In this document: piece after piece, positions 46,853 to 57,810 of the stretch | Position numbering within the stretch: position 1 is the stretch's first letter | Layout of the letters: the number at the start of each line of letters is the position of its first letter | DNA from: Saccopteryx bilineata | Taxonomy: Eukaryota; Chordata; Mammalia; Chiroptera; Emballonuridae | Direction of reading: 5' to 3' | Assembly: GCF_036850765.1 (NCBI RefSeq) | Contig: NC_089495.1 | Coordinates: 208,742,347 to 208,806,346, forward strand | DNA: 64,000 nucleotides | Notes under the pieces: model-generated | The model's database searches: none | What the model was told of the DNA's origin: nothing | The model's input: only the letters and a program-made list of their open reading frames with translations | Program-made: the position numbers and the translations under genes

Positions 46853-47045
46853 CCACAATGGGGGCGAATCCCCCCCCCTCTCCCCGGGGACCCTGACAAA
46901 TGCCTGGAGACATTCTGGGTTTTGCTACTGGCATTAAGTGGGCAGAGGCCAGAGACGCTGCCAATACCCCCCCCCCTGCTCCTGACAGCCCCCTGCAAAG
47001 AAAACTGGCCCAAGTGTCCCTCGTGCCCAGGCTCAGAAACCCTGT
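46853..47045 (-). mobile_element. Old hAT-Charlie-type non-autonomous DNA transposon remnant
   Basis: tgacaaatgcctggagacatt, ctgggttttgctactggcat, taagtgggcagaggccagag, acgctgccaatac and ggctcagaaaccctg correspond on the minus strand to the same element class as 3145-3365. The block 'gctactggcatctagtgggtagaggccag' of the consensus is well preserved. Confidence 0.8.
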
Positions 47046-48929
47046 GCCAGGCCTGGGTCTGCGGGACAGCAAGGTCATTTTGCAGAACATTTGCTAGGTC
47101 AGCTCATGATGTAGCAACAACTTGAAGAAGAAGGTTTACTATGTGGCCATCTGTTTATAAGTACATGTCACCAATGTCACTGGCAATCACTCAACATTCT
47201 TCTCTAAGCCACAGTGCCACCCCAAACCCTCATGTTGTGCCACAAACGTCATTATCATTGTTATAAATAGAAGAGATAAATATTTATCAAGCAGCTTTCA
47301 CTTTCTCTGAAATGGGACCTGCTGGCCGCAGGCGTGTGGGTGTCTGTTGGCCCAAGGCCGCCGCAGGGCATGTCTGTAACCAGAGCTTCTCGTCCCTCGG
47401 GCTGGGAGACTGCCTCTCAAGGGAGTCGGGGGCCTCTCAAGAGAGTCGGGGGCCCATCTGAGGTCATCCCGCTGGTCAGTGCCGAGGCAGAGATGAGAGC
47501 CGCGCCCCCTTCCAGCTTCCTCTGAGGAGCGCTCGCTCGCTCAGGGCAGCAGCCAGCACAGCGCCGTCCTCGGAGGGGCCCAGGTCAGGGTGGCAGTGGC
47601 TCCAGCCGCCATCCCGCTCAGGCAGCGTGTCCAGGGTGGCAGGCACATCAGAGCTGCTTGGCTGTGTCCTCTGCACACCCACCTGGGGACAGACGCGCCC
47701 ACCCAGAGGCAGCTCCTCTCCAGCGACTGTGGAAGAAGGCTGAGCTCTGCTGTTCTGCGAGATCCAGTCCTGATTCGGTTCCTGGAAGATCTGACCTCGA
47801 AGGCCCCCGCTTTCCGGTGTCCTCATCTGGGTAAGGCTCTACGGAAGAATTTGTCCGTCATGATGGTGAATGTCCATTCTCCTCATTACATGCCCCCACC
47901 CACTTTAGTTTTTCTGTTTGCCATTTAAAAGAGGAATTCTGGCTTTTCCTCACTAAACGTGTGCTATTGCTGCCCCAGCGATTCGGCGGTCTCCTCCCAT
48001 AGCGGCCCGCGTGTTGACTGCCCACCCGCCCGCTTTCCGGCTGCACACGCGGGAGCGAGCAGGGGACCGTGGGCAGGGCTGGACTACAGCCCCGGGCCGG
48101 ACCGCGGGCGGGGCTCTGGGCTCCCCTTTCAAGCGCTTCGCCACAGCAGCAGGTGACTCGGGAGAGAGGGTGCGAGTAAATACCCGCAGGGAAGAAGCAC
48201 CCAGGAGCGAATACAGGTGACTTACACGTCCTGCCCTTCTCCCTCCGTGCTCCCGAGGGGGGCGTGTTGCACTGAGCCCGTTAAGACGGACGCGAAGGCA
48301 CAAACCCGCAGCGCAGGGGAATGCCGTGGAGAGACGGACGGTCGCCCCGAGCGAGCGAGTGCCCCGGCTGCAGTGTGCGCACACTCCCCCGCTGTGACCG
48401 CCTCCGCCAGAGGGGTCTGCCTGTCCGGCGTCACTGCCTAGTTCACCACCGACGCGGTGGAAGTCTCAGAGAGGGGACGGGATCTTCCCCACGGCCAGGC
48501 CACCGTGTGGGCTGGCACCTGGGCACGTTCACCCGAACCCAGGGTCCTTCCTAAGAGCGTGGTTGCCTCTCATCATCCAGGACTCAGGACTTCAGACAGA
48601 CCAGAGGCCGAGCCGGCCGTTCCGGGGACGTGGAGGAAGGGGAAGGCATCCCCTCGCCTTGGGAAGGGAAGTACAGTCCCTCCGGACCTTCTTATCCGTC
48701 TCTGAACACCCCATCAGATCAGCTGTTTCTCGTTTTGGGCTCCGCAGCAGGGACACGACACTATTCACAGCCGCTGGGTGACTTGGGGCTGGATAACCCT
48801 GTGGGGTCGGCGCTGCGCTCTGCGTCTCAGAGCGTCCAGCGGCGTCCTGGTCTCCCCACGTGAGATGCCACCCTGTAGTGACAGGCAGAAACGCCTCCAC
48901 GTGCCACTGTGTGTCACTGATCACTCCTA
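47046..48929. other. Intergenic stretch with a CpG-rich block, no gene
   Basis: About 47975-48145 is CpG-rich (ggcccgcgtgttg, gaccgcgggcggggctc) and could be a small CpG island. A short duplication, gcctctcaagggagtcgggg / gcctctcaagagagtcgggg, lies at about 47412-47450. No coding structure. Confidence 0.4.
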
Positions 48930-49400
48930 GTTGGAAGCCATTGTTTTATCTTTCTTCAGGACACAACTTATGATTAATATGACCTTTACCATTTACATCT
49001 GTATCGTTTAAGGGACAATTGGACACTTTCTTGCGGTGTCTTGTGTCTTCACTTTTCAAGAGAAAACACAAAACTTTTGCAAACGCGCCCAAGCCAAAAG
49101 CACATGACCATGATGCCACACGGGTTTATGTCTGGGGACAGAATTGTTACAAATGTATCTCCGATTCAAATGTTCAAAAATATCTGCCTAATGATATGGA
49201 GTTTCAGGGGAAACACTTCATTTTTCTTCCAAATGAGCATTCAGTGTACAGAAATGGAAAACTAATGTATTTCTCTGCTGCCAGAAACAATCCCCATGGT
49301 ATTCAGGGACCTTTGTTGATTACATTTTAGCTACATGAGGTTTACATTATTCAAACCCAAAACACCAGAACGATGGGAGCGAGGATCATCTTGGATGTGC
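48930..49400. other. AT-richer segment with an uninterpreted open frame
   Basis: A 103-codon frame (49019-49330, +) opens at TTG, not ATG, and has no methionine for about 75 codons. A good-looking acceptor (tttatctttcttcag, about 48945-48959) lies upstream, but the frame is closed between it and the open part. I recognise no domain. It may be a decayed retrocopy or chance. Confidence 0.2.
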
Positions 49401-50258
49401 GTCCTTGTCTGTCTTTAAAATCCTGTTCCGCCTCTAATCATGAAATTAGAGGAAGGCATCTTGATAAAACAGAGGATCAATCATAGCTCTCTGTCCCACG
49501 GACCGAATCCTTCCTGAGGAGGGTACAGACACCGAAAAGCAGGGAAACCCACACACTGCTCACAGCAATCGGGATCGGGGGACGTGCAGACAGACGCTCC
49601 CGTACTTTCGGCCTTTTCTCTGGTGCCTTTCCGCCAACGAAATAAAAATTGGTTTTGCATCTCATCTGCATAATCGAACAACTTTCTTTGACCTGCTGTT
49701 TGCTTTTCTGATGCTCTTGTTTAATAATAATAATTTTTTAAAAAACCCAGATGCTTCTTTTTATTTTTTTTAATCGTTTCATCTTCATTTTGAAATATCC
49801 TCTAATTCTGGTGAGCAGTCTATGTCTGTATTCCCCCGGGCGGAGGGTTTTCTGCCCGACGCAGCACACGTGGCGCAGCCCGAGAGGAAGGCGGTGGGCT
49901 CAGGTCACTGCCTGCCAGCTCGCGGGGTCGCAGGGCGCGGTGGGGTCGGAAGAGGCGTTCCCGGTGAAATTAACGTGAGAGCCACCAGCCCCGTGGAGCG
50001 CGTGCTGAAGCACAATGTTGCCGCCCATCCCTCCCCCCCAAACGAGCCTCTCGGGCGAGGTTCAGGATGAGCTGGCAGGAGGGAAAGGTTGGATGGAGGT
50101 CAGCCTCCAGATTGCAAGGCGGGAGAAGCAGGGTCCTGACCGGACTCCGCAGGCGGCGGTGCTCCGAGAGGGAGGCCGAGCACGTGCCCGTGGGCCAGGG
50201 GGGGGGCCTTCCAGACGGACGCAGGGACGAGGAAAGCTGTAAGAGCGTCTGGAGTCCG
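49401..50258. other. Intergenic stretch, no gene
   Basis: AT-rich at about 49640-49810 (aataataataattttttaaaa), then CpG-rich. Nothing coding. Confidence 0.45.
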
Positions 50259-50484
50259 CGGGGCAGGGCCGCGCCACGCAGTCCAGTCCGGGGGTGGGGC
50301 CACACCACGCAGTCCAGTCTGGGGGCGGGGCCACACCACGCAGCCCACTCGGGCGGGGCCACGCCACACAGTCCAGTCCGGGGGCGGGGCCACACCACGC
50401 AGTCCAGTCCAGGGGTGGGGCCGCGCCACGCAGCCCACTCGGGCGGGGCCACGCCACACAGTCCAGTCCGGGGGCGGGGCGAGG
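50259..50484 (+). repeat. GC-box minisatellite, about 8 copies of a 27-31-bp unit
   Basis: Units read ccacaccacgcagtccagtc then cgggggcggggc. A 27-bp variant has cagcccactcgggcgggg. Two successive variant orders repeat with a period near 120 bp. Five units contain ggggcgggg or tcgggcgggg (SP/KLF GC box) and others ggggtgggg. Confidence 0.95.
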
Positions 50485-51945
50485 GGAGACCCCGCAGAAA
50501 CTCAGCTCTCGGCGCCGGTCAGGGGGAAAGTGTCGCAGATCCGAGGAGAACATCACGTGATACGTTCCCGCCACGTGAAAGCCGTGACCTGTGTCTCGAG
50601 TCTCTTGACTCTGCTCCTTGAGCACTGTGAGGGAATTTCCAATTCATGCAGAAATGGATGGCTGGGTTTGCCTGTTCCGAAAAGCCAAGAAAGGCAGCTA
50701 AAAACATCAGAGAAATGAGGAAGATCAGTGAGAGGAGATGGAGCTATTTACAGCTCATGCCGTGACACGACCGTCCCCCCGGGGAACGCCGCCGACCAGG
50801 CGCGGTGCCGAGTGTCTCGCCTCCCTCGTCGAACCGAATTCTACTTCTCGCTCTCTGGGCGCGTCCGCTGATTTCTTGGCGGTTGTGAGGACTTGCGTTG
50901 CGTCTTAGAAACACACTCAGGGTTCTGGAAAGGAAGGCCCGCCCTTCAGTCGCTGACTTCCGTGACCCAGGGCGTCCCCTCATGGTGGCTGACAGGTGTC
51001 CCCGTCCTCTACGTGGTTCGGTTGCGTTCTCTCTATTCGTTGGAACATGGGGTTGCTTCTCTCGCTGTCGCTGCTGACCCCTCGCCCTCCTAGCGTTCCG
51101 CCCGTGTTTCTCACTCGCTGTGAGGCTGTGCTGTGGGGTGCACTCCAGCGTGGGGCTCTCTAGGGTTCCTGGGGAGTCACCCCCTTTCTCATGAAGCAGT
51201 AACCCCTTCATCCTGAATCATCCCCCTTCGCCCGGAAAGCCTGTTGCGTCTGATCACGTGGCTCCTGAGTTTTTTTTCGGTGAGTGCTTGTGGGGGGGGG
51301 TACAGTGCACCCTTTTTCTTCCTTTTGCTGTCAATCTTTTGGGACCTTATACTGTAGAGAGACATCTTTGGAAAGTAGTGTACCGATGGAAAAATTTACA
51401 AACCCCGTCACAATGTCTTAATTTTAACGGAAGAGGCGAATCCGGTTTCTCTTCTTGCGGTTTTAAAATATGTGGGTTGGTCTGTACAGACCTCCGTGAG
51501 TGTCTTCCCGCACTGAGCAACTCATCTCTCTTGGTTTCCACCTCCCGTCAGACTGGAAAGTGTTGCCTTCTGTATCCATTGCTGCTAGCCCTTAAGAATG
51601 TAACATTAGGCCTAACGTGTAACTTTCGGTTAAAATCTCGGTCTAAAACGAATCAATATGTGTGCCCTCCTTTCAGAGAAGGTCTAGACCCCAGGACTGA
51701 GCCCCCCCATGCTCTCGTTACTGGGGTTGTAGCCCCCACCTTCTTATACACCAACCGCCCCCATCGGACACATCCCCCCGGCCACGATGGGGGGGGGGGC
51801 AGACCGGCGCATTAAAAAAACACATCTCGTAAGGTTTTCAGGTACGACAGCAAACAGAAAGAAGGAGAAGCGGCCATCAGAGAGAGAGAGAGAGAGCAGC
51901 ACTTCAGAAATTTCCAGAGACGCGGCCCTCGAGTCCACGCGCTTA
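50485..51945. other. Intergenic stretch, no gene
   Basis: Mixed GC. Short (GA)n lies at 51879-51895. G run near 51789-51799. Open frame 51258-51815 (+) has no recognisable domain or exon borders. Confidence 0.4.
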
Positions 51946-52350
51946 ACAAGCACACGGAGCCCCAAACAGCATCAATAATATAAATCCCAATTAATCCAAG
52001 CGTGCGGAAGCAGCGGGGTGCCAGGAACGCAGGAAATCTCAAAGCAGTCACAGGAACAAAAGATTATTTAAAGAGAAATAACAATTAGTTACTAGATTTT
52101 CTTTCTTTTTTTTTTTTTTTTTCACGGAGCACGGGAAAAAGCTCGAAGAGAAGGAAAACCTCGGGTCGCTGAACGATAACCACGGAGCCAGGCGTACCAG
52201 ACAGACCGCTGCTGGGGCGGGAAGAACCTTCCGACCCGAAAAGGCTGAGCGTGTTCCATCCGCAGATTATCGCTGAACGGATGATTAAGGGACTGGATTC
52301 TTCAGCATAATCTCTGTATTGCTATGGTTACGCATCACCTTTGACATCTC
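51946..52350. promoter_or_regulatory. Candidate non-coding element, AT-motif clusters
   Basis: gcatcaataatataaatccc, aattaatccaagcg, acaattagttactag and, further on, cgcagattatcgctg, ggatgattaagggac, ttcagcataatctctgt and ttgctatggttacgcatcac (RFX-like half site) occur around a poly-T run at 52108-52122. Enhancer-like texture only. Confidence 0.3.
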
Positions 52351-52559
52351 AATGGATTGGGAAAAAAAATAAAAGACAACCTAAACAAGCAAATGTTTAT
52401 TTTCTTTGTCCTGATTGCGCCGACGGGGGTGAGACCAGCCGTATTCATTTCTCTGCTCACGGGACGTCGGCCGCTGGTGGGGCTGTTCCCCCTCGGCTAC
52501 GGAAAAGGGGTTCAAAGGCATCCTTTACAGGCGCACACCCTAAAAACTCTTACACGTGC

Positions 52560-53030
52560 ACAGGGTGACAGCGTACACATGTGTTTATTGTTGTATATAT
52601 TTTTTATAATACAAAACACTGAGAGCAATTTAAGAAAAAAATCAATGCATGTCAGTTGTGGTGTGCAATGGAATACTACAGAGGAGAGGCCAGCCAACTC
52701 ACGAGGGTCCACAGAGCCTGAAATACTTACCCTCTAGTCCCTAAAGAGAACGTTTGCTGACCCTGCTTTAGAGCACTTAAAATGTTTCAGTGTACATACC
52801 TCTAAAAATGTCAGAATTATAATGTAGCATTGGAGAAAATGTAAGGTTCAAAGGGATACAGATACAAGCTGGTGCATTTTATTTTAATGGTGTATAAAAC
52901 ATACAAAATAACACTATAGGTCACAGATACCTACATATGTAAAAAAAAACAGTAAACAGTATAAAGAAGAAAGTGTATACATTTCGGAACTCTGGATGCT
53001 TCCGGAGAAAGAATCAGAGGCGGTGAGTTG
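52560..53030 (+). mobile_element. Old L1 3'-end fragments (probable)
   Basis: tgtttattgttgtatatatt followed by tataatac, then gtgtgcaatggaatactacag match the L1 segment '...cattgtttataatagc ... ccatacaatggaatactatgcag'. taaaacatacaaaataacac, then aaacagtataaagaagaaag fits the L1 tail. Divergent, no coding frame. Confidence 0.45.
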
Positions 53031-53440
53031 GTGAGAGTGACAACGTCAGGAACATCTGTCAACATCGCCTCTTCTTCCCAATCCAAACGTGAACATCTGT
53101 TACAACCCTAGGTCTGTCCCCGGACCGGAGTCCATGTGCCCAGCTCCTCGGAAGACCACAACGCAAAGCGTCAGGGTTTGGAGGAAGGAAAGGTTTATTG
53201 ACGGGGAAGGCGCCCACCAAGAAGGCGGGAGGCCGAGTTGTCCTCGAATCCGTCTTCAGGAAGTACAGGGTTCGGGCTTCTGTGTCTGGGGAGGGGGGAG
53301 ATGGCGGGAGCAGAAGGTGATGAATGGCCTCAGAGGCCTGGGCGGCGGCAGGGGTCCCAGGATCCTGAAGTTTCTTTGTTCTTCGCCTGTTAACCCTCGT
53401 TGATGTGAGTCTGGTCACAAGGTTCCTGCAGACCTTTCAC
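53031..53440. other. Intergenic spacer, no gene
   Basis: Nothing recognised. Confidence 0.4.
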
Positions 53441-53836
53441 AAAGAATCGCTATTTAGCCCTGGCCGGTTGGCTCAGTGGTAGAGCGTTGGCCTGGCGTAC
53501 AGGAGTCCCAGGTTCGATTTCCGGCCAGGGCACACAGGAAAAGCGCCCATCTGCTTCTCCACCCCTCCCCCTCTCCTTCCTCTCTGTCTCTCTCTTCCCC
53601 TCCCGCAGCCGAGGCTCCATTGGAGCAAAGTTGGCCCGGGCGCTGAGGATGGCTCCATGGCCTCCGCCTCAGGTGCTAGAATGGCTCCAGTTGAACTGGA
53701 GCAACGTCCCAGATGGGCAGAGCATCGCCCCCTGGTGGGCATGCCGGGTGGATCCTGGTTGGGCGCATGTGGGAGTCTGTCTGACTGCCTCCCAGTTTCC
53801 AACTTAAGGAAAAAAAAAAAAAAAGAATCACTATTT
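53441..53836. repeat. 15-bp target-site duplication around a SINE
   Basis: aaagaatcgctattt (53441-53455) and aaagaatcactattt (53822-53836) differ at one base. This is the mark of L1-type target-primed insertion. Confidence 0.96.
53456..53821 (+). mobile_element. Full-length bat tRNA-derived SINE (Ves-like, long form)
   Basis: A tRNA-related head carries an A box (tggctcagtggt, 53469-53480) and B box (ggttcgattt, 53511-53520), which together form the internal Pol III promoter. A C/T-rich section (about 53560-53605), a long body (tggcccgggcgctgaggatgg, agcatcgccccctggtgggc) and a 3' poly-A end follow. Insertion depends on L1 reverse transcriptase in trans (known for such SINEs). I recall this long-body form as abundant in horseshoe-type bats. 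The open frames across it are not genes. Confidence 0.93.
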
Positions 53837-54432
53837 GTGTTCACGCTTCCCCTTATCTCCTCAGGAGAATCACTTTCTGGTCAGGGGCTGTTTGTTTATT
53901 TTTTTGTAAAACTCAGTCCGCAAGCAGAATCTTCCTAATGATCAACTCGTCCATATGCTGAGCAGGAGCCGTTAGCCTGAAGGTCATGGGGACCAAGGAG
54001 GCTTGAACAAGACGGAGTCAGAGAGGCTAAGCATTTCGCTCTGTTACGTGTCTTCTTCGGACATGTGAACGACTCCATCATGTTAGAATTTTTAAATTTG
54101 TTAGTTAAAACAGTAACTAAAAAAAAAAAGAAATGCTCCCCCTCCCCCCCAGTATGAAAACAAGCTTGGGATGTGAGCCAAACCATACAAATGTGGGAGA
54201 AAAGTGTGTCCTGAATAATAATCTAAGACAAATTTGTTTCGGAGAGGATTATAATTTTCCCACGTGAATTACTATTTGAGATCATACCTCTGGTGTCAAG
54301 GGGGTGGGACTGTGACCACGGCAGTGTCCCCTGTGTCGTGTTGGGTGTTGTGACATTTGTCTATTTGGGCCCATTCCCCCACGAACACCCACACCAGACT
54401 ATAAACTCTTTATGGGTCTTTTTCCTTCTTCT
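53837..54432. other. Intergenic stretch, no gene
   Basis: A run of A at about 54118-54130 and average AT-rich sequence. Nothing recognised. Confidence 0.4.
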
Positions 54433-54631
54433 TCTTTTTTTTTTTTTAGTTTTATTTATTGATTTTTGGAGAGAGAGAAAGAGAGGGAGAGGGAGAAAGA
54501 GGAGGGAGAAGCTGGAAGCACCTTCACCTCGTAGTCGCTTCTCAATGTGCCTTGACCAGGCAAGCCCAGGGATTCGAACCGGCAACCTCAGTGTTCCAGG
54601 TCAACGCTTCTGGCACCACCACAGGCCAGGC
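54433..54631 (-). mobile_element. tRNA-derived SINE, short form (Rhin-1-like)
   Basis: On the minus strand the element starts gcctggcctgtggtggtgcc. Its B box shows on + as ggattcgaacc (54570-54580). It ends in a GA-rich stretch (gagagagaaagagagggaga on +) and a tail of tttttt on +. I recall this type as the Rhin-1 SINE of rhinolophoid bats; the name is from memory. A clear target duplication was not found. Confidence 0.8.
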
Positions 54632-55719
54632 CTGTAGCCTATCTTTGTGTCTCTAGTGCCTGTCACTGTAACTAGGGCAGATTGGCTACTTATCGTACCT
54701 GTGTTGAAATAAAGGCAAGAGTCTGTGTTGGGCTTAAAATATTGATTTTGAAAATGTCAACTGTGCAGAAAAAAAAAAAAATAGATACCACCATCTGGTT
54801 CTTTTCATCCCAGAAGTTTAGAACTCCGGCGAACTCTCAAAGCACACAGGCTTGAGTAGAAGAAATAGAAATAAGATCTTCATCTCCCAATACGGGAGCA
54901 AGTGTTAGGAGACATTTTAATGCCAAGCAGGTCAATCAGGGTATAATTGCCTCTGATAGGCACTCTAGAAATCAGAAACATTCTCTACCTGGAGCTGAGT
55001 GCCACTTGAAGAGATGGCAGCCTTTCCTACCTCCGAAAACATCAAAGACGATCAAGGCTTCACCTCTACCCGGGCCCTGCGTTCCGCACCCCACCCCACC
55101 CCCCCGTGGAGGTGGGGCTGGAGTCCCAGCGGCACCAGGAGAACAAGAGCGTCACAGGCTTAAAAGTAAAAAGGCTCTTGTGAGAGAAAACAAATCCCTC
55201 TGTGTCTCAGTGAGATCCCTGGTTAGGCGACTCCCGTCAAAGCCCCCGGGCGGTCAGAAGCAACACCGGAACCCGAGGGACAGGCCGGCGTGAGGTCCGC
55301 GCGGGAGACAGTCATCTCCGTGGGGTGCGGGATGTTCCCGCCGGCTTGTGGTTCCACTAGAGCTCTCATTGGGGTTAACGTTCAGCTTCACGGATCCAGT
55401 GCAAACAGTACCTGGGAGAGGTGACACTTTTACTTCCATCCAAACATTAGCACCTCATTTGAATTAGTTTCAGTGGTGACTTGACCCTGATCAGAGTCGA
55501 GCAGCAGTGGGACCACCAGGAGAGAGTGCTGTACCCCTGGTGGCAGAGGGCTGTTCCTTTCAGGACGAGGCTGGGAAGTCTCTCCCGTAGAAGGCTCTCT
55601 GACCTGCAATTCCTCACGGGCTCAGCTGTTTGACTCCATCTAACAGTTTGGCTTCTTGATTGTTCTCTGGTGGGGAAACACGGCTATTTCCTTTGAGAAA
55701 ATAATTGGTCCATTTTTTT
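54632..55719. other. Intergenic stretch, no gene
   Basis: Poly-A at about 54770-54782. GC-rich block at about 55060-55350. No coding feature. Confidence 0.4.
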
Positions 55720-55850
55720 CCCCATTGACTTTTATTTTGAGACAACATATTTGGATCCACATAGAGCTGTAAGAACAATGTGGAGAGATTCTACTCCATC
55801 TTCCATCCAGTTCTGCTAATGGCAAGGCAGGGGAGGAAAAAATATCGTTT
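55720..55850 (+). mobile_element. Ancient L1M fragment
   Basis: gacttttattttgagacaac, atagagctgtaagaacaatg and tggagagattctac resemble the L1M block '...ttttattttgagataattatagattcacatgcagttgtaagaaataatacagagagatcc'. It is probably part of the same old L1 as 56960-57810. Confidence 0.65.
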
Positions 55851-55957
55851 CCTCTACCCATCATCGCTGCCCGGGCTGGGGTTGTGCAAATCAGACTAAC
55901 AGAGGGCGGGTGCACAAGAGAGAACAAACAAGCTCATCAGCATGCGCACCCTGCCCC

Positions 55958-56402
55958 CCCCACACTCACACACTTACACTCACACACACACTCACACACT
56001 TACACTCACACTCACACACACACTCACACTCACACTCTCACACACACTCAGATGCTCACACACACACACTCACACACACTCTCACACTTACACTCACACT
56101 CACACACACACTCACACACTTACACTTACACTCACACACACTCACACTCACACTCTCACACACACTCAGATGCTCACACACATGCACACTCACACACTCT
56201 CACATGCACACTCACACGCACACTCACACACACTCACATACACACACACACTCACACACTTACACTTACACTCACACACACTCACACTCACACTCTCACA
56301 CACACTCAGATGCTCACACACATGCACACTCACACACTCTCACATGCACACTCACACACACTCACACACACACACACACTCACACACACACACTCACACG
56401 TG
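55958..56402 (+). repeat. (CA)/(CACACT)n compound microsatellite, about 445 bp
   Basis: cacacactcacactcacact-type repeats with imported motifs such as ctcagatgctcacacacatg recurring three times, which shows internal duplication of larger blocks. His/Thr/Ser-rich open frames are artefacts. Confidence 0.97.
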
Positions 56403-56959
56403 CGGGCATACTCGGTGGTGGGTAACTCAAAAAGGTGGGTAGAACTTGGGCTTCTTAGCGTCTTAACAAAAGAACGGTGTATTTTCTAAAGCAGTGATGA
56501 GATGGAGGAAAGGGATTTGTGCTGCTCGGGGTAGAACGGTGGGAAGGTAGATGTATGGGAAAGCTAACAGAGGTCAGGAATACAGAGTCGTTTGCTGTGT
56601 CAGTTCCTCTGGGGCCATCCTTGGGCTGGTCAAGGTCTGGAGCTGTCCCTGGAGCTCACCTTCTGTCCTGCCTGGTTAGACCCATTTCTGTCCTGCTTTT
56701 AGGCAAATACAAGGACAGAGAGCTTTCTACTGTATCTGTCTTCAGTTCAAAATAACCCTCGTGCCAAAGTGGCATTTGGAGGCTGACGTGTGGTACCACC
56801 CTTCAGTGACATCTTCCCCAAACTACTGTAAAGTGTCACCATCACGATGGTGCCATTGGTACAGTCAGGAAACAGAGGTCCAGCGCAGGAATCTCTCCGG
56901 CAGCCAGTGTCCCTTTCCTTGTCCCCCACTGCCGGTCGCTGCAAACCGCGAATCCCTTC
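56403..56959. other. Intergenic spacer, no gene
   Basis: Possibly degraded L1 interior between the two recognisable L1M pieces. No coding frame. Confidence 0.35.
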
Positions 56960-57288
56960 TCTATCCTGATGCTGTCAAGGTCAGGAACGTTGTAGAGATG
57001 GCGATACAGAGCTTGGCGTCTTTGCACGTGGGCTTTTTTCCTTCGATAGACTCCCCTCCCGCTTCGTCTATGTTGTCGCATGGTCTGTGTCCCATGGTCG
57101 GGACGGACCAGTGTAGTGTGTTCAGCCATCCGTCCGCCGGGAGGACATCGGCCTCATCTCTGCGTTCTGGCTAATCATAAACAAAACCATTGCGACCTTC
57201 CATACATGGGATTTCTGTGAATATCCATTCTCGTGTTTCTGGGGTACACATCCAAGAGTGAAGTACTGGGGCGTAGGGTATGTGCACA

Positions 57289-57703
57289 GTCCGTTTTTCT
57301 TTTGTTTGTTTGTTTTTTGTGTTTTTTTTTTTCATTTTTCTGAAGCAGGAAACAGGGAGGCAGTCAGACAGACTCCCGCATGCGCCCGACTAGGATCCAC
57401 CCAGCATGCCCACCAGGGGGCGATGCTCTGCCCATCTGGGGCATTGCTCTGCTGCAACCAGAGCCATTCTAGCACCTGAGGCAGAGGCCACAGAGCCATC
57501 CTCAGCGCCCGGGCAAACTTTGCTCCAATGGAGCCTTGGCTGCGGGAGGGGAAGAGAGAGACAGAGAGGAAGGAGAGGGGGAGGGGTGGAGAAGCAGATG
57601 GGCGCCTCTCCTGTGTGCCCTGGCTGGGAATCGAACCTGGGACTCCCGCACGCCAGGCCAACGCTCTACCGCTGAGCCAACCGGCCAGGGCCTGGTCCGT
57701 TTT
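57289..57703. repeat. 9-bp target-site duplication around a SINE
   Basis: gtccgtttt at 57289-57297 and again at 57695-57703, exact. Confidence 0.85.
57298..57694 (-). mobile_element. Full-length bat tRNA-derived SINE (Ves-like, long form), minus strand
   Basis: Same family as 53456-53821 in opposite orientation. The + strand shows the poly-T end at about 57298-57332, the body, then the B box complement (ggaatcgaacc, 57627-57637) and the tRNA-like head complement ending ccggccagggcc. Pol III boxes look intact. Inserted into an L1M fragment. Confidence 0.93.
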
Positions 57704-57810
57704 AGAAGACATCCCCAAATGGTTTTCAGAGTGGCCATACCATGTCACACCCCCACAGACAGACCGCATGTGGGCGTCGCTGTGTCTCAGAAGACTTGTA
57801 ATGCCTCTAT

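Larger units (their letters stand above)
56960..57810 (+). mobile_element. Ancient L1M fragment split by a SINE
   Basis: gatgctgtcaaggtcaggaac, gttgtagagatggcgataca, ggtacacatccaagagtgaa then gtactggggcgtagggtatg and, beyond the SINE, atggttttcagagtggccata and catgtcacacccccac follow the L1 order ('...ttcaaggttcatccatgttgtagcatgtatcag ... gggtatatacctaggagtggaattgctgggtcatatgg ... tgttttccaaagtggctgcaccattttacattccc...'). The SINE at 57298-57694 lies inside it, so the L1 is older. Confidence 0.8.

Noticed and set aside
49019..49330. 103-codon frame as a possible gene or retrocopy
   Set aside because: No ATG start (TTG), no recognised family, and an unsupported link to the upstream acceptor-like site. 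Kept only as a low-confidence note.
51258..51815. 185-codon plus-strand frame
   Set aside because: No recognisable domain, the ending runs into a poly-G region, and no exon borders. Likely chance.
53469..53521. tRNA gene (A and B boxes present)
   Set aside because: The boxes belong to the tRNA-derived head of a SINE with a long unrelated body, poly-A end and target duplication. The same applies at 57627-57690 and 54570-54631.
55884..56489. His/Thr/Ser-rich frames as histidine-rich proteins
   Set aside because: Direct translation of a CA/CACACT microsatellite. The same applies to Cys/Val/Met and His/Thr frames at 59712-60342.
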